A stretch of DNA of 13,063 nucleotides from Neobacillus cucumis (GCF_023715505.1 NZ_JAMBOH010000060.1:1-13063); one strand, 5' to 3'. Positions 1-6,703 are shown, counted from the stretch's first letter. The notes: generated from the sequence alone by a model not told the origin. Numbers and translations are program-made.

Positions 1-28
1 TATTTAGGTTAAACTGAATTTGAGTCAT
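1..28 (-). CDS. IS256-family transposase, N-terminal nine codons only
   Basis: On the minus strand, a GAGGAGG ribosome binding site (37-43) lies 8 bases before ATG at 28-26. The codons that follow read MTQIQFNLN and then leave the window. MTQ(I/L)QF is a typical opening of IS256-type mutator-family transposases in Bacillaceae, which carry a DDE catalytic domain and move DNA by a copy-out mechanism. No catalytic residues are inside the window. The call rests on this opening plus the matching inverted repeat at 126, and nothing can be said about whether the gene is intact. Confidence 0.75.
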
Positions 29-126
29 GATTAATTCCTCCTCATTGTTTTCGTCGCTGTTAACATTGTTGACAAGAGGAATTAATTTGACTCCTTTTCT
101 TTTTACACAATTATACGGACTTAATC
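1..126 (-). mobile_element. IS256-family insertion sequence, one terminal end (partial)
   Basis: Read on the minus strand from 126, the sequence begins GATTAAGTCCGTATAATTG and continues GTGTAAAAAG. This is close to the terminal inverted repeat I remember for IS256 (GATAAAGTCCGTATAATTGTG). About 100 bases inside that end sits a strong ribosome binding site and a transposase start, the usual IS256 arrangement. The rest of the element lies outside the window, so the other end and the target duplication cannot be checked. IS256 elements duplicate 8-9 bp, so 127-134 would be one copy. An inverted repeat (TTAATTCCTC at 31-40, GAGGAATTAA at 76-85, with GAGTCA at 22-27 and TGACTC at 88-93) spans the transposase leader and could hide its ribosome binding site. 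That role is inference. Confidence 0.85.
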
Positions 127-133
127 TAATAAA

Positions 134-341
134 TTCTATTGACTACCCAGATGGCTGAATTTTGGGGATGACGGTAGTCAAAAAGTTCTATTGACTACCC
201 AGATGACCGATTTTTGGGGATGACGGTCGTCAAAAAGCTCTATTGACTACCCAGATGACTGATTTTTGGGGATGACGGTAGTCAATAAGCTCTATTGACT
301 ACCCAGATAAATGATTTTTGGGGATGACGGTCGTCAATAAG
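134..341. repeat. Four tandem 52-bp hairpin-forming repeat units
   Basis: Units run 134-185, 186-237, 238-289 and 290-341, each exactly 52 bp. Every unit has TTGACTACCCAGAT near its start and GGGGATGACGG near its end. In units 1 and 3 TTGACTACC pairs perfectly with GGTAGTCAA. In units 2 and 4 the right arm is GGTCGTCAA, giving one mismatch, so the types alternate. The inner 10 or so bases vary most. A decayed fifth copy seems to follow at 342-377 (starting TTCTAC, with its own ATCATTT/AAATGAT inverted repeat). No open reading frame crosses the array. The alternation suggests it grew by duplicating a two-unit, 104-bp block. Function unknown; it starts only 7 bases beyond the IS256 end. Confidence 0.9.
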
Positions 342-451
342 TTCTACTCTGATAAATCATTTTTTGTCGTAAATGATATTCTATTAGTTAATCATCTTCT
401 AGTGCATTTCTAAGTATAATTTATAGTATTGCATACGAAATAGTGCGGCAC

Positions 452-487
452 TCGGACAATCACCGTCGATCCTGAGTGATCGTCCGA
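452..487 (-). terminator. Hairpin downstream of the DDAH-like gene, possible terminator
   Basis: TCGGACAATCAC (452-463) pairs with GTGATCGTCCGA (476-487) through 12 positions, one of them G-U, around a 12-base loop. It lies 10 bases past the stop of the minus-strand gene ending at 498, where a terminator is expected. There is no good U-run after it in that direction, so it may instead be an mRNA-stabilising 3' hairpin. The rest of 342-451 shows no gene. Confidence 0.4.
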
Positions 488-497
488 ATGGCAGTGT

Positions 498-1340
498 TTA
501 TTGTGGAGTTTCTCTCAATATCGGCATGGTACAGCAGCGAAAGGCGCCTCCAGATTTAATAATCTCTGAAATATCGACCTCAATCACTTGGTAGCCTCGG
601 TCCCTGAGGTTCTTGTTTACCTCCTTATTGATGGGTAAACTTAACACTCGCTTGTTTCCAATTGAAAGCACATTGGTTCCTAAAGTTGCTTGTTCTTCTT
701 CTGATACCTTAATTAAATTGTACCTAGAAGATAGAATCCTTAGTTTGTCCTCATCAATTTCACCTGGAAAAATTAAGGCTTCATCCTCTGAAAGAATATT
801 AAAGACACAGTCTAAATGGAGATATGTATCGGTAAACGGGACGGTAATAACTTCAAAAGTGGGTAACAAACTTTGTAAATGTTCAATGGCCTTTTTATTG
901 GTACGGTTACTGACGCCGATATAAACGGTGTTGCGGTCAATTAAAACATCGCCGCCTTCAATTTTGTCTTCCAGTAGGTTGGTATAGGTGATTAGTTCCT
1001 TTTCGAGCAAATCAATTAACGGCTGCTCTTCACCTTGACGGACATCATGTGCCATATGGGCTACAAACACCTGATTTCCCAGAGTAAAACCAATATCACG
1101 AGTGAATACTTGTTCAGGATATTTCTCTGAAGGAGTAAGTAACAGCACTTCAACACCGTTTGCCTCTAAGACTTGCACGAGCTGTTGATGCTGTTTTTTA
1201 GCAAGTTCTGTATCAATGTTTTCTTTTAAAAATTGCTTTTGAGTCTCATTAATGGGTTCGCGGATAGTCATATAGGTTGCTGAGCATAACACCACTTTTT
1301 TTAAGGTGTCATACTCACTAAAACAAGAACTCTTATGCAT
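498..1340 (-). CDS. DDAH/amidinotransferase-family hydrolase (YkgA-like)
   Basis: This 280-residue protein belongs to the guanidino-group-modifying superfamily (dimethylarginine dimethylaminohydrolase, arginine deiminase, amidinotransferase). These are soluble enzymes that attack the guanidinium carbon with a cysteine and release an amine plus citrulline or a urea product. Visible landmarks are FTRD at 79-82, EGGD at 128-131, the catalytic histidine in LHLD (H175) and a C-terminal GGAFRCCTMP where C269 fits the nucleophile position. The length matches the short DDAH-like branch that includes B. subtilis YkgA. A full GAGGAGGA site at 1345-1352 fixes the ATG start. A TATAAT-like box (1368-1373, minus strand) lies upstream without a convincing -35. 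The gene stands alone between the repeat array and a divergent DUF1835-like gene. The true substrate (methylarginine, arginine, agmatine or other) cannot be told from motifs. Confidence 0.85.
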   Translation of the reverse strand: MHKSSCFSEYDTLKKVVLCSATYMTIREPINETQKQFLKENIDTELAKKQHQQLVQVLEANGVEVLLLTPSEKYPEQVFTRDIGFTLGNQVFVAHMAHDVRQGEEQPLIDLLEKELITYTNLLEDKIEGGDVLIDRNTVYIGVSNRTNKKAIEHLQSLLPTFEVITVPFTDTYLHLDCVFNILSEDEALIFPGEIDEDKLRILSSRYNLIKVSEEEQATLGTNVLSIGNKRVLSLPINKEVNKNLRDRGYQVIEVDISEIIKSGGAFRCCTMPILRETPQ

Positions 1341-1509
1341 TTTGTCCTCCTCAATAAACGAAATTACATTATAATATTCCCTGACAGTGGATGGAGTAAA
1401 CAGATAAACAAGAGAGGGTATCTTAGATTGGAAATCAATTGATTGGCAGCTTAAGCTTAATAATGGTGGGAATGGCTCAGGTGGCGAATAAAAAGAAGGG
1501 GTTAAAAAG

Positions 1510-2172
1510 ATGACTCAAAATAAGACATTACATATTTTAAATGGACAAGCAATGTTTAATTATTACGAGGAGACACATTTTCTTGAACAGGAATGCATGG
1601 TCCCTTTTAATGAGGCGATGTGTTTTGGAGGTACAAGTGACGATTTATTTTCACCAGAATTCATCGATATCCGGGCAAACGTTCATCACGTAACTCCAGA
1701 ACAATATACGGAACACACGTTAAAGCCGTTACAGCCCTTTTTTGATAAAGAATTCTCTCATATAGAATTATGGTTTGATGCCGATATGTTCTGTCAAATT
1801 AACCTTATTACTATTCTAGCTTGGTTAGATCAAGCAGATTATAAAGATGCTGTCGATATTCATATAGTCGGAGAGAAGTTTAAACCTGTGAGTGATTTTA
1901 CCGAAAGGGCAGGGGGATATTATTCTATTTATAAGCAGGTTTTGATTGATAAGACAATGCCTGTGAATATCCTTCCAGCGCCTATAAAGAAGGGGATAGA
2001 GCTATATTTGAGTTATCTGAGTAAAGATAGTGATCTTGTGCTTTATATACAAGAGCACAAAGATGTTCCAGAAAGAGAACTTGTACTAGCTCTAATTAAC
2101 AAATTCACAGATTATGGATTAGGGGATACACAATACTTAGAAATAATAAGAAATCAGCGTAAAACAGTATAA
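1510..2172 (+). CDS. DUF1835-like conserved protein of unknown function
   Basis: This 220-residue soluble protein has no signal peptide or membrane segment. It opens with LHILNGQAMFNYY, then NEAMCFGG around residues 34-41 and LWFDADMFCQINLITILAWL around 87-106. The order of an LHI(L/V)NG opening, a central acidic or histidine 'E/F-D-x-D-x-x-x-Q' segment and an LAWLDQ helix resembles DUF1835 proteins, which some genomes mislabel as AraC-type regulators. I see no helix-turn-helix. A ribosome binding site AAGGGG (1496-1501) precedes the ATG. A 16-codon ORF (1463-1513) overlaps the start as ATGA but lacks its own site. The gene is divergent from the DDAH-like gene, with 169 bases between them containing the palindrome TTAAGCTTAA (1451-1460). 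Biochemical role unknown. Confidence 0.75.
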   Translation: MTQNKTLHILNGQAMFNYYEETHFLEQECMVPFNEAMCFGGTSDDLFSPEFIDIRANVHHVTPEQYTEHTLKPLQPFFDKEFSHIELWFDADMFCQINLITILAWLDQADYKDAVDIHIVGEKFKPVSDFTERAGGYYSIYKQVLIDKTMPVNILPAPIKKGIELYLSYLSKDSDLVLYIQEHKDVPERELVLALINKFTDYGLGDTQYLEIIRNQRKTV

Positions 2173-2198
2173 GTATGTAATAATTCAGAATTTTTAAA

Positions 2199-2227
2199 TT
2201 GTCAAAATGGTTTATTTCAATTAAGAT
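2199..2227 (+). promoter_or_regulatory. Sigma-A-type promoter of the Excalibur-domain gene
   Basis: TTGTCA (2199-2204) and TAAGAT (2222-2227) are separated by exactly 17 bases, 41 bases before the ATG at 2269, in an AT-rich gap after the preceding stop codon. The small secreted-protein gene therefore probably has its own transcript. Confidence 0.5.
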
Positions 2228-2268
2228 AAATACTGGAAATAGTAAAATATGTAAGTGAGGTATTTATC

Positions 2269-2538
2269 ATGAAAATGTTTTTAAAGGTAGGAATTCCGTT
2301 TGCGCTTTTATTAGGTTTTACATTAGGCTCTGCAGGGGAGTCAGAAGCAGCGACTAAGATTGTCACTTTCAAAAACTGTACAGAATTGAACAAGGTTTAT
2401 AAAGGTGGAGTTGCTCGTTCCGCCTCCGTAAAAAACAAAGGTGGAAAGACCTACTACAAACCTTTTGTTTCACAAGCTCTTTACGATGCAAATAAGAAGA
2501 GCGACAGAGACAAAGATTTAATTGCATGTGAACGATAA
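2269..2538 (+). CDS. Small secreted protein with C-terminal Excalibur domain
   Basis: This 89-residue precursor has a classic Sec signal peptide: K2/K6, a hydrophobic core from about 8 to 22, and likely cleavage after SEA near residue 27. The mature part is one Excalibur domain (extracellular calcium-binding region), with FKNCTELNKVYKGGV at 35-49 and DRDKDLIACE at 79-88; C37 and C87 probably form its disulfide. The usual loop is DxDxDGxxCE. Here the glycine is leucine (L84), which may weaken or alter Ca2+ binding. In most relatives the domain ends nucleases or surface proteins; here it stands alone. Start is set by GTGAGG (2255-2260) and the signal peptide. It has its own promoter and terminator. 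Confidence 0.85.
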   Translation: MKMFLKVGIPFALLLGFTLGSAGESEAATKIVTFKNCTELNKVYKGGVARSASVKNKGGKTYYKPFVSQALYDANKKSDRDKDLIACER

Positions 2539-2539
2539 A

Positions 2540-2580
2540 AAAAGGGAAGATTCTAAAATCAATAGAATCTTCCCTTTTTA
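2540..2580 (+). terminator. Rho-independent terminator, probably bidirectional
   Basis: AAAAGGGAAGATTCT (2540-2554) and AGAATCTTCCCTTTT (2564-2578) form a 15-bp perfect stem with a 9-base loop. It has T-runs on the right and A-runs on the left. It begins directly after the Excalibur stop codon and could also end the convergent helicase transcript arriving on the minus strand. Confidence 0.9.
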
Positions 2581-2591
2581 ATTATTGGGTG

Positions 2592-2615
2592 TTAGAAATG
2601 GTGCCTGTCACCGTT
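2592..2615. repeat. Short dispersed repeat, intergenic copy (GGTGCCTGTCACC core)
   Basis: A 24-base stretch around the near-palindrome GGTGCCTGTCACC matches 23 of 24 positions with 3981-4004 (opposite strand) inside the helicase gene. I recall closely similar GGTGCCTGACACC elements as abundant in Bacillus-group genomes, but cannot count copies here. It lies between the terminator and the 3' end of the helicase gene. Confidence 0.65.
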
Positions 2616-2669
2616 CCTCACCTCATCACAGTATTCATGTTGCCCTCGCCGGCACCCCGATTCACGGTA

Positions 2670-5591
2670 TTAACCTAAATAGACAAGGTCCTTCAGTTCA
2701 TCGGTGGAGAGCTCAGTTAGCCAGTTTTCACTAGTGATGATTTGGTCATTCAGGAATTGTTTCTTCTCCAGCATAGCATCAATCTTCTCTTCTAGTGTCC
2801 CGGTACAAATCAACTTATGAACATGGACAAACTTGGATTGGCCAATCCGGTAAGCCCGGTCAGTAGCTTGATTCTCGACGGCTGGATTCCACCATCGGTC
2901 ATAATGGATGACATGATTCGCGGCCGTTAGGTTCAACCCCGTTCCGCCGGCCTTCAACGACAACAGAAACACAGGGAACTCCTGATTTTGAAACCGCTCA
3001 ATCATACTATCACGCTGTGTTTTCGGTACACTTCCGTTCAAGAACGGCACCTCAATGCCAAACTTCTTCTTCAATGTACTGCGGATCATTTCGCCCATTT
3101 CAATATATTGTGTAAAAATCAAACAACTCTCTCCTTGATCCAAAACAGCATCCACCAGTTCAACGAGCTTCTCCATTTTATTCGAGCGGTCCAGCAGCTC
3201 TCGGCCAATTGCCTGTTCCTTTAAATAGAGAGCAGGGTGATTACACAGCTGTTTCAAACGTGTCAGCATTTGGAGAATTAAACCTTTACGCTCAAAGCCC
3301 GATAACTTTTCAATCTCCGCAAAGGTATCGTGGATTAGCTGCTCGTACAACGATGCCTGTTCAGCCGTAAGCGGGCAGTACTCCTTCTGCTCAAGCTTAT
3401 CTGGCAGATTAAGAGCAACCTCTTCATCCTTTTTCGTCCGGCGCAGCAAGAATGGGCGAATCAACGACTGAAGCTGCTGCACCTTTTCTTTCTTTTCATC
3501 CTTTTCAATCGGAATAACAAACTTCTTCTGGAACTGCCCTAAGCTGCCAAGATAGCCATGGTTAGTGAAATCAAAGATGGACCACAACTCTGAGAGGCGA
3601 TTTTCCATCGGCGTTCCTGTCAAAGCAATATGGTGACGGCCGCGCAGCCTGCGTACCGCCTTTGATTGTTTTGTTTGGGCATTCTTAATGTTTTGCGCTT
3701 CATCAATGGAAATCGAATTCCATATTACTGATTCAAACTCCTCTGAATCAAGATGGCTTAACCCATAAGAAGTCAAGACCACATCAGCGTCTTGGACTTT
3801 TTCCGTAAAAGCCTCTTCCTTCAGACGGTTTGAACCATAATGCAAGTACACCTTTATCTCCGGAGCAAACCGTTCCAGTTCCTTCTGCCAGTTCCCTAGC
3901 ACCGAAGTCGGACAGATAATCAGCGCCGACTTCACCGGCACCTTCACCTTTGTGGCAGAGGCCGCTTCACCAGACGTTTTAACGGTGTCAGGCACCATTT
4001 CTAATGTTTCCTCGTTCTTTACCTTCAAAAGGTAGGAGATGAGCTGGACGGTTTTGCCGAGGCCCATGTCGTCGGCAAGGACGGCACCGAATCCGAATTG
4101 ACGGAGGAACCAAAGCCAGCTCATACCAAGCTGCTGGTACGGGCGGAGCTCACCATTCAATCCTTCTGGAACAGTCTCGAGCGGGATCTCTTGTACCTCC
4201 GACAACATCTTGACCATCTGCTTCCATTGCCGGTTCAACTCAATTTGAATCTTCGCAAACGCCTTTGGATTCTCCAATTCTTCTTCGGTCTCTGTCGAAT
4301 CAACGAGTTCCTGCTCCAGCAAATCGCGGACATGCAAGCCCTCTTTTTCAGCACGCTTCATCAAATCCTGAATTTGTCGAATAAACTGCGGGTCAAGCTT
4401 CACCCAGCGACCCCGGATAAACACAAGCCGGCGCTTTTCCTCAACTAACTTACCAAACTCATCTTCAGACAAATCAACACCGTTCATGGAAAAACGCCAG
4501 TTGAAATCAAGCATCGCCTGCAGTCCTACAAACGACGGCCGATGGCTGGATGATCCCTTCAATGACGCCTTCACCTTCAAGTTGGCATTCTTCATCGCCT
4601 GCCACCAGGAAGGAAGGAGGATCTCCACATTCAGCGCGACCAAGGTTTCACTCGCATCGGTTAGAAACATCCACGCTTCTTCCTCGGTAAGATGGGTCTT
4701 GAAAAAGCCATCTTCTTCAAGCCATGGAATTAACCGGGCCCAGCGCGACCGCTCTTGATCCACTTTGTCAAGATATGGACGCCATTTGGCAGGAATCTTT
4801 CTCACACCTTCAACATCATAGATTTCATCTGGATTCTTCTTTCCACGTAAAAACACATCTAGAATCCATGCACCCTCACCGTCAACCGGTTCATCAAGCC
4901 GCAGCCCTATCGTAAACGGCGTGTCACTTTCCTTAATCCCAACCCATTCCAGCCAGCTCTCCTCATCAAAATAACGAGCCAGCTCAACGCCGGAAATATT
5001 CTGCTTCCTCAGTAACTCCAATTTTGGACCAAACAGCTCTCTCATAGCAGCATTTCGGGTTAAATAAGCATCAAGCGCTTCATTATATAAATCAGACAGA
5101 TAGTCTTTGGTTGTGCTAAGACTGTGATCCTCGCTAACTAAGACTTGATTCTCATCCTCGATGGATTGCTCCCAAAAAGAAGAGTCAAATTCATCCTTGA
5201 CCCGTTCTGGCAGCTTCCAGCGGAAATCGCCATGTTCCCAGACTGAAAAATCCGGGAGCCAATCCTTCTCTACAATCCCTTCATAAAGTGTAAGGGCGGA
5301 AGCAAGACAGATTTCAGATTGCTCATTCCAGTCCCAATCAATAAAGCGATTGAAGGATTCTTTGGCAAACAAAGAAACAAGCTGCCAGCCGCTCACAACA
5401 ACCCCTTCGACGTCGTTCACCGTTTCGGTCTCAAGAAGGGTACCGAAAAAGCTTTCTTCATGGCTGCTAAAAACGAGGCTTTTCCATCTGAACGGGTTCA
5501 TATAAGCTCCCTTTTCGTTCTGGGCTGTCAACAGAAAGCGGCCATCCTCTAATTTAGTTGTCAGTAATTTGATAAACCTGGTTTTAAGCAT
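2670..5591 (-). CDS. ywqA: Snf2/SWI2-family DNA helicase-like ATPase (YwqA type)
   Basis: This 973-residue superfamily-2 ATPase is expected to move along double-stranded DNA without strand separation. The N-terminal 450 residues match the bacterial Snf2-associated region. ATPase motifs follow: ADDMGLGKT (506-514, Walker A), LIICPTSVLGNW (557-568), DEAQ (630-633, Walker B), LTGTPMENRLSELW (657-670), SCLIFTQY (822-829), LSLKAGGTGLNL (877-888) and ENQATDRAYRIGQ (906-918). The length is slightly above B. subtilis YwqA (about 920). Part of the excess is a hydrophilic insert around 525-553 between motifs I and Ia, which contains an in-frame copy of a dispersed repeat (MVPDTV, 532-537). AAAGGGG (5602-5608) lies 10 bases before the ATG. 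The gene appears monocistronic. YwqA's cellular role is poorly defined; repair or transcription-complex remodelling is inference. Confidence 0.92.
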   Translation of the reverse strand: MLKTRFIKLLTTKLEDGRFLLTAQNEKGAYMNPFRWKSLVFSSHEESFFGTLLETETVNDVEGVVVSGWQLVSLFAKESFNRFIDWDWNEQSEICLASALTLYEGIVEKDWLPDFSVWEHGDFRWKLPERVKDEFDSSFWEQSIEDENQVLVSEDHSLSTTKDYLSDLYNEALDAYLTRNAAMRELFGPKLELLRKQNISGVELARYFDEESWLEWVGIKESDTPFTIGLRLDEPVDGEGAWILDVFLRGKKNPDEIYDVEGVRKIPAKWRPYLDKVDQERSRWARLIPWLEEDGFFKTHLTEEEAWMFLTDASETLVALNVEILLPSWWQAMKNANLKVKASLKGSSSHRPSFVGLQAMLDFNWRFSMNGVDLSEDEFGKLVEEKRRLVFIRGRWVKLDPQFIRQIQDLMKRAEKEGLHVRDLLEQELVDSTETEEELENPKAFAKIQIELNRQWKQMVKMLSEVQEIPLETVPEGLNGELRPYQQLGMSWLWFLRQFGFGAVLADDMGLGKTVQLISYLLKVKNEETLEMVPDTVKTSGEAASATKVKVPVKSALIICPTSVLGNWQKELERFAPEIKVYLHYGSNRLKEEAFTEKVQDADVVLTSYGLSHLDSEEFESVIWNSISIDEAQNIKNAQTKQSKAVRRLRGRHHIALTGTPMENRLSELWSIFDFTNHGYLGSLGQFQKKFVIPIEKDEKKEKVQQLQSLIRPFLLRRTKKDEEVALNLPDKLEQKEYCPLTAEQASLYEQLIHDTFAEIEKLSGFERKGLILQMLTRLKQLCNHPALYLKEQAIGRELLDRSNKMEKLVELVDAVLDQGESCLIFTQYIEMGEMIRSTLKKKFGIEVPFLNGSVPKTQRDSMIERFQNQEFPVFLLSLKAGGTGLNLTAANHVIHYDRWWNPAVENQATDRAYRIGQSKFVHVHKLICTGTLEEKIDAMLEKKQFLNDQIITSENWLTELSTDELKDLVYLG
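3981..4004 (-). repeat. Dispersed repeat copy inside the helicase gene
   Basis: Read on the minus strand, this 24-base segment differs by one base from the intergenic copy at 2592-2615. It is in frame and encodes the residues MVPDTV (532-537), in a low-complexity, Lys/Glu/Ala-rich linker between Walker A and motif Ia. A surface loop there would tolerate an insertion. Confidence 0.65.
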
Positions 5592-5680
5592 AAATAATGT
5601 ACCCCTTTAACTGGAACCCTTGGTTATATTAAATGTCCATGCGTAATGCGTGGACCATCAAAAAATGGTCTATTAAAAAG

Positions 5681-5710
5681 TTTACCTATAAAAATCCATA
5701 TTCCTATATT
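5681..5710 (+). promoter_or_regulatory. Possible plus-strand promoter in the helicase upstream gap
   Basis: TTTACC (5681-5686) and TATATT (5705-5710) lie 18 bases apart, upstream of two mini-ORFs with good ribosome binding sites. The gap 5592-5873 also holds a small inverted repeat, GACCAT/ATGGTC (5653-5670), and no conventional gene. Weak support. Confidence 0.3.
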
Positions 5711-5745
5711 ATAACCAAAAATATGTGGTTAGAGGAGTAAGGAGC

Positions 5746-5793
5746 ATGAAGAGTTTATTTTTCATTGATTTTAGAGTGGGGGAAGGGGGATAA
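5746..5793 (+). CDS. Putative 15-codon micro-ORF
   Basis: The ORF reads MKSLFFIDFRVGEGG and follows a strong purine-rich site (AGGAGTAAGGAG) and a possible promoter. Its stop codon overlaps nothing, but one base later a second 20-codon ORF begins (5794-5856, ATG preceded by GGAAGGGGGA). That one ends inside the terminator of the converging gene. I recognise neither peptide. They may be a translated leader, a gene remnant or chance. The good ribosome binding sites are the only real support. Confidence 0.2.
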   Translation: MKSLFFIDFRVGEGG

Positions 5794-5833
5794 ATGTTCA
5801 TATCCACTTCTTCAGATCTCTTATTAAAGAAGA

Positions 5834-5862
5834 TGAAAAAAAAGACTCCCTCTTAGGAAGTC
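5834..5862 (-). terminator. Terminator of the cytochrome-oxidase-like gene
   Basis: On the minus strand GACTTCCT and AGGGAGTC form an 8-bp stem (one G-U pair) with a 3-base loop at 5844-5862. A run of eight Ts follows (5836-5843). It starts 11 bases past the stop codon of the minus-strand gene at 5874. Confidence 0.85.
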
Positions 5863-5873
5863 CTTGATAAACC

Positions 5874-6275
5874 CTAGGCTTTTATAGTGTGATCCGCCTT
5901 TTGGACGGAACGGTTGTTTAGTGTTTTAACAATATTGGTAGTGAATAACAGTGTACCGATCACAACAGCTAAAGAACCGATAATCATAATTGGCAAAGCA
6001 GCCGAAACACCGAAAGATTCGAGAACCAATCCAATCACCATCACTGGTAAACCAATGTTATGTAACCAAAAATGAATTTTTGCTAATTTTGTGCTCGCTG
6101 CAAACGGATAGATCGAATAAATGATTCCAAATAGAGCAGTCGATACCCAACCTAATAAGTTGATATGAGCGTGAGTAGAAGTCAATCTAAAATCATGGGC
6201 AATCCCCATGGACATTCCCACTAAAACCCCAATTGAAAAATAAACCGCTGCAATCTTAATAAACGTTTTCCCCAT
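5874..6275 (-). CDS. Small histidine-rich membrane protein, cytochrome c oxidase subunit I-like
   Basis: This 133-residue protein is nearly all membrane, with helices at about 7-26, 38-58, 68-87 and 91-113. The segment THAHINLLGWVSTALFG (34-50) resembles the HxHxxLxGW region of cbb3-type oxidase (CcoN) and NorB-like heme-copper subunits. H27, H35, H37, H68 and H72 could bind heme or metal. Full oxidase subunits have 12 or more helices, so this is a stand-alone mini-version of the kind often annotated 'cytochrome-c oxidase' in Bacillus; it cannot form a complete oxidase. Purine-rich GGGGGAAAAGGGAAG precedes the ATG. It seems monocistronic, with a TATAAT box upstream and a terminator downstream. 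A role in heme or NO/O2 sensing or as an assembly factor is speculation. Confidence 0.7.
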   Translation of the reverse strand: MGKTFIKIAAVYFSIGVLVGMSMGIAHDFRLTSTHAHINLLGWVSTALFGIIYSIYPFAASTKLAKIHFWLHNIGLPVMVIGLVLESFGVSAALPIMIIGSLAVVIGTLLFTTNIVKTLNNRSVQKADHTIKA

Positions 6276-6326
6276 TTTCTTCCCTTTTCCCCCTACTAAT
6301 TGTTTATATGTAAGACGTACTGCTAA

Positions 6327-6369
6327 ATTATAATATAAATAGTAATATGGTAATAGTTAAAATGGTAAT
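6327..6369 (-). promoter_or_regulatory. Promoter region with paired direct repeats upstream of the oxidase-like gene
   Basis: TATAAT (6327-6332, minus strand) is a perfect -10 box about 50 bases before the ATG. The -35 position (TATTAC, 6350-6355) is poor. Two direct copies of ATTACCAT (minus strand; 6347-6354 and 6362-6369), 15 bases apart, overlap and flank the -35 region, as activator or repressor sites often do. The regulator is unknown. Confidence 0.35.
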
Positions 6370-6386
6370 TTTATGCTGTTTTTTAT

Positions 6387-6412
6387 AAAAAAAGACCCAT
6401 AGATGGGTTTTT
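6387..6412 (-). terminator. Rho-independent terminator downstream of the riboswitch region
   Basis: ACCCAT (6395-6400) and ATGGGT (6403-6408), extended by A-T and G-U pairs, form a compact stem. On the minus strand seven Ts follow (6387-6393). It would stop minus-strand transcription from the riboswitch before the oxidase-like gene, and it overlaps the stop codon of a small ORF at 6411. Confidence 0.7.
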
Positions 6413-6485
6413 ATAGAACTTTTGTAACAGGAATTATAATCAAAATGGAGGAACGGATAACTTTAACCATTTGTGTATCCCTCAT
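6411..6485 (-). CDS. Micro-ORF of 24 or 19 codons between riboswitch and terminator
   Basis: The only minus-strand ORF worth noting between the riboswitch terminator and the next terminator reads MRDTQMVKVIRSSILIIIPVTKVL. The inner ATG at 6470 has a GAGGG site 8 bases upstream and would give a 19-residue hydrophobic peptide. An in-frame stop lies five codons above the first ATG, so it does not extend upstream. Its stop abuts a terminator, as the end of a real gene would. It may be the stump of a deleted membrane transporter, a genuine small peptide, or chance. Confidence 0.25.
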   Translation of the reverse strand: MRDTQMVKVIRSSILIIIPVTKVL

Positions 6486-6523
6486 AAAGAAATTCACAAA
6501 TTAGTCCACGCAACCCAAAACGA

Positions 6524-6555
6524 GACGGTTATTTTTTTATTACCTTTAAACCGTC
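6524..6555. other. Inverted repeat GACGGTT/AACCGTC
   Basis: Perfect 7-bp arms at 6524-6530 and 6549-6555 surround an AT-rich 18-base loop, in the gene-poor stretch 6276-6917 between the riboswitch terminator and the 6411-6485 micro-ORF. It could be an operator or a weak hairpin. Nothing else is evident at this spot. Confidence 0.35.
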
Positions 6556-6640
6556 TTTAACAAGCTTGTCTACTTTGAAAAATACAATGAAGGTTTGGTT
6601 ATGATTAGAGGGTACCTTTTGAGCGGATATTTACGATCAT

Positions 6641-6703
6641 ATTTTTAGAAAAAGGACAGAAAAGGGCCGGCTTCCTTTTCCCTTTACCCTTCTCTGTCCT
6701 TTT
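6641..6703 (-). terminator. Riboswitch expression-platform terminator
   Basis: A 17-position stem pairs 6650-6666 with 6687-6703, with a single mismatch. Its minus-strand 5' arm begins AAAAGGACAGAG, the end of glycine aptamer 2. On the minus strand the stem is followed by TTTTTCT. Overlap of the aptamer's last strand with a terminator arm is the normal way these riboswitches couple glycine binding to termination. On either strand the stem could also simply end the upstream operon's transcript. Confidence 0.8.

Noticed and set aside
134..341. CRISPR array
   Set aside because: Period is regular, but the whole 52-bp unit is conserved, including what would be spacers. Only about 10 inner bases drift, and no cas genes are present.
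1463..1513. 16-codon ORF overlapping the start of the DUF1835-like gene
   Set aside because: It has no ribosome binding site, and the ATGA overlap alone is not enough to support translation or coupling.
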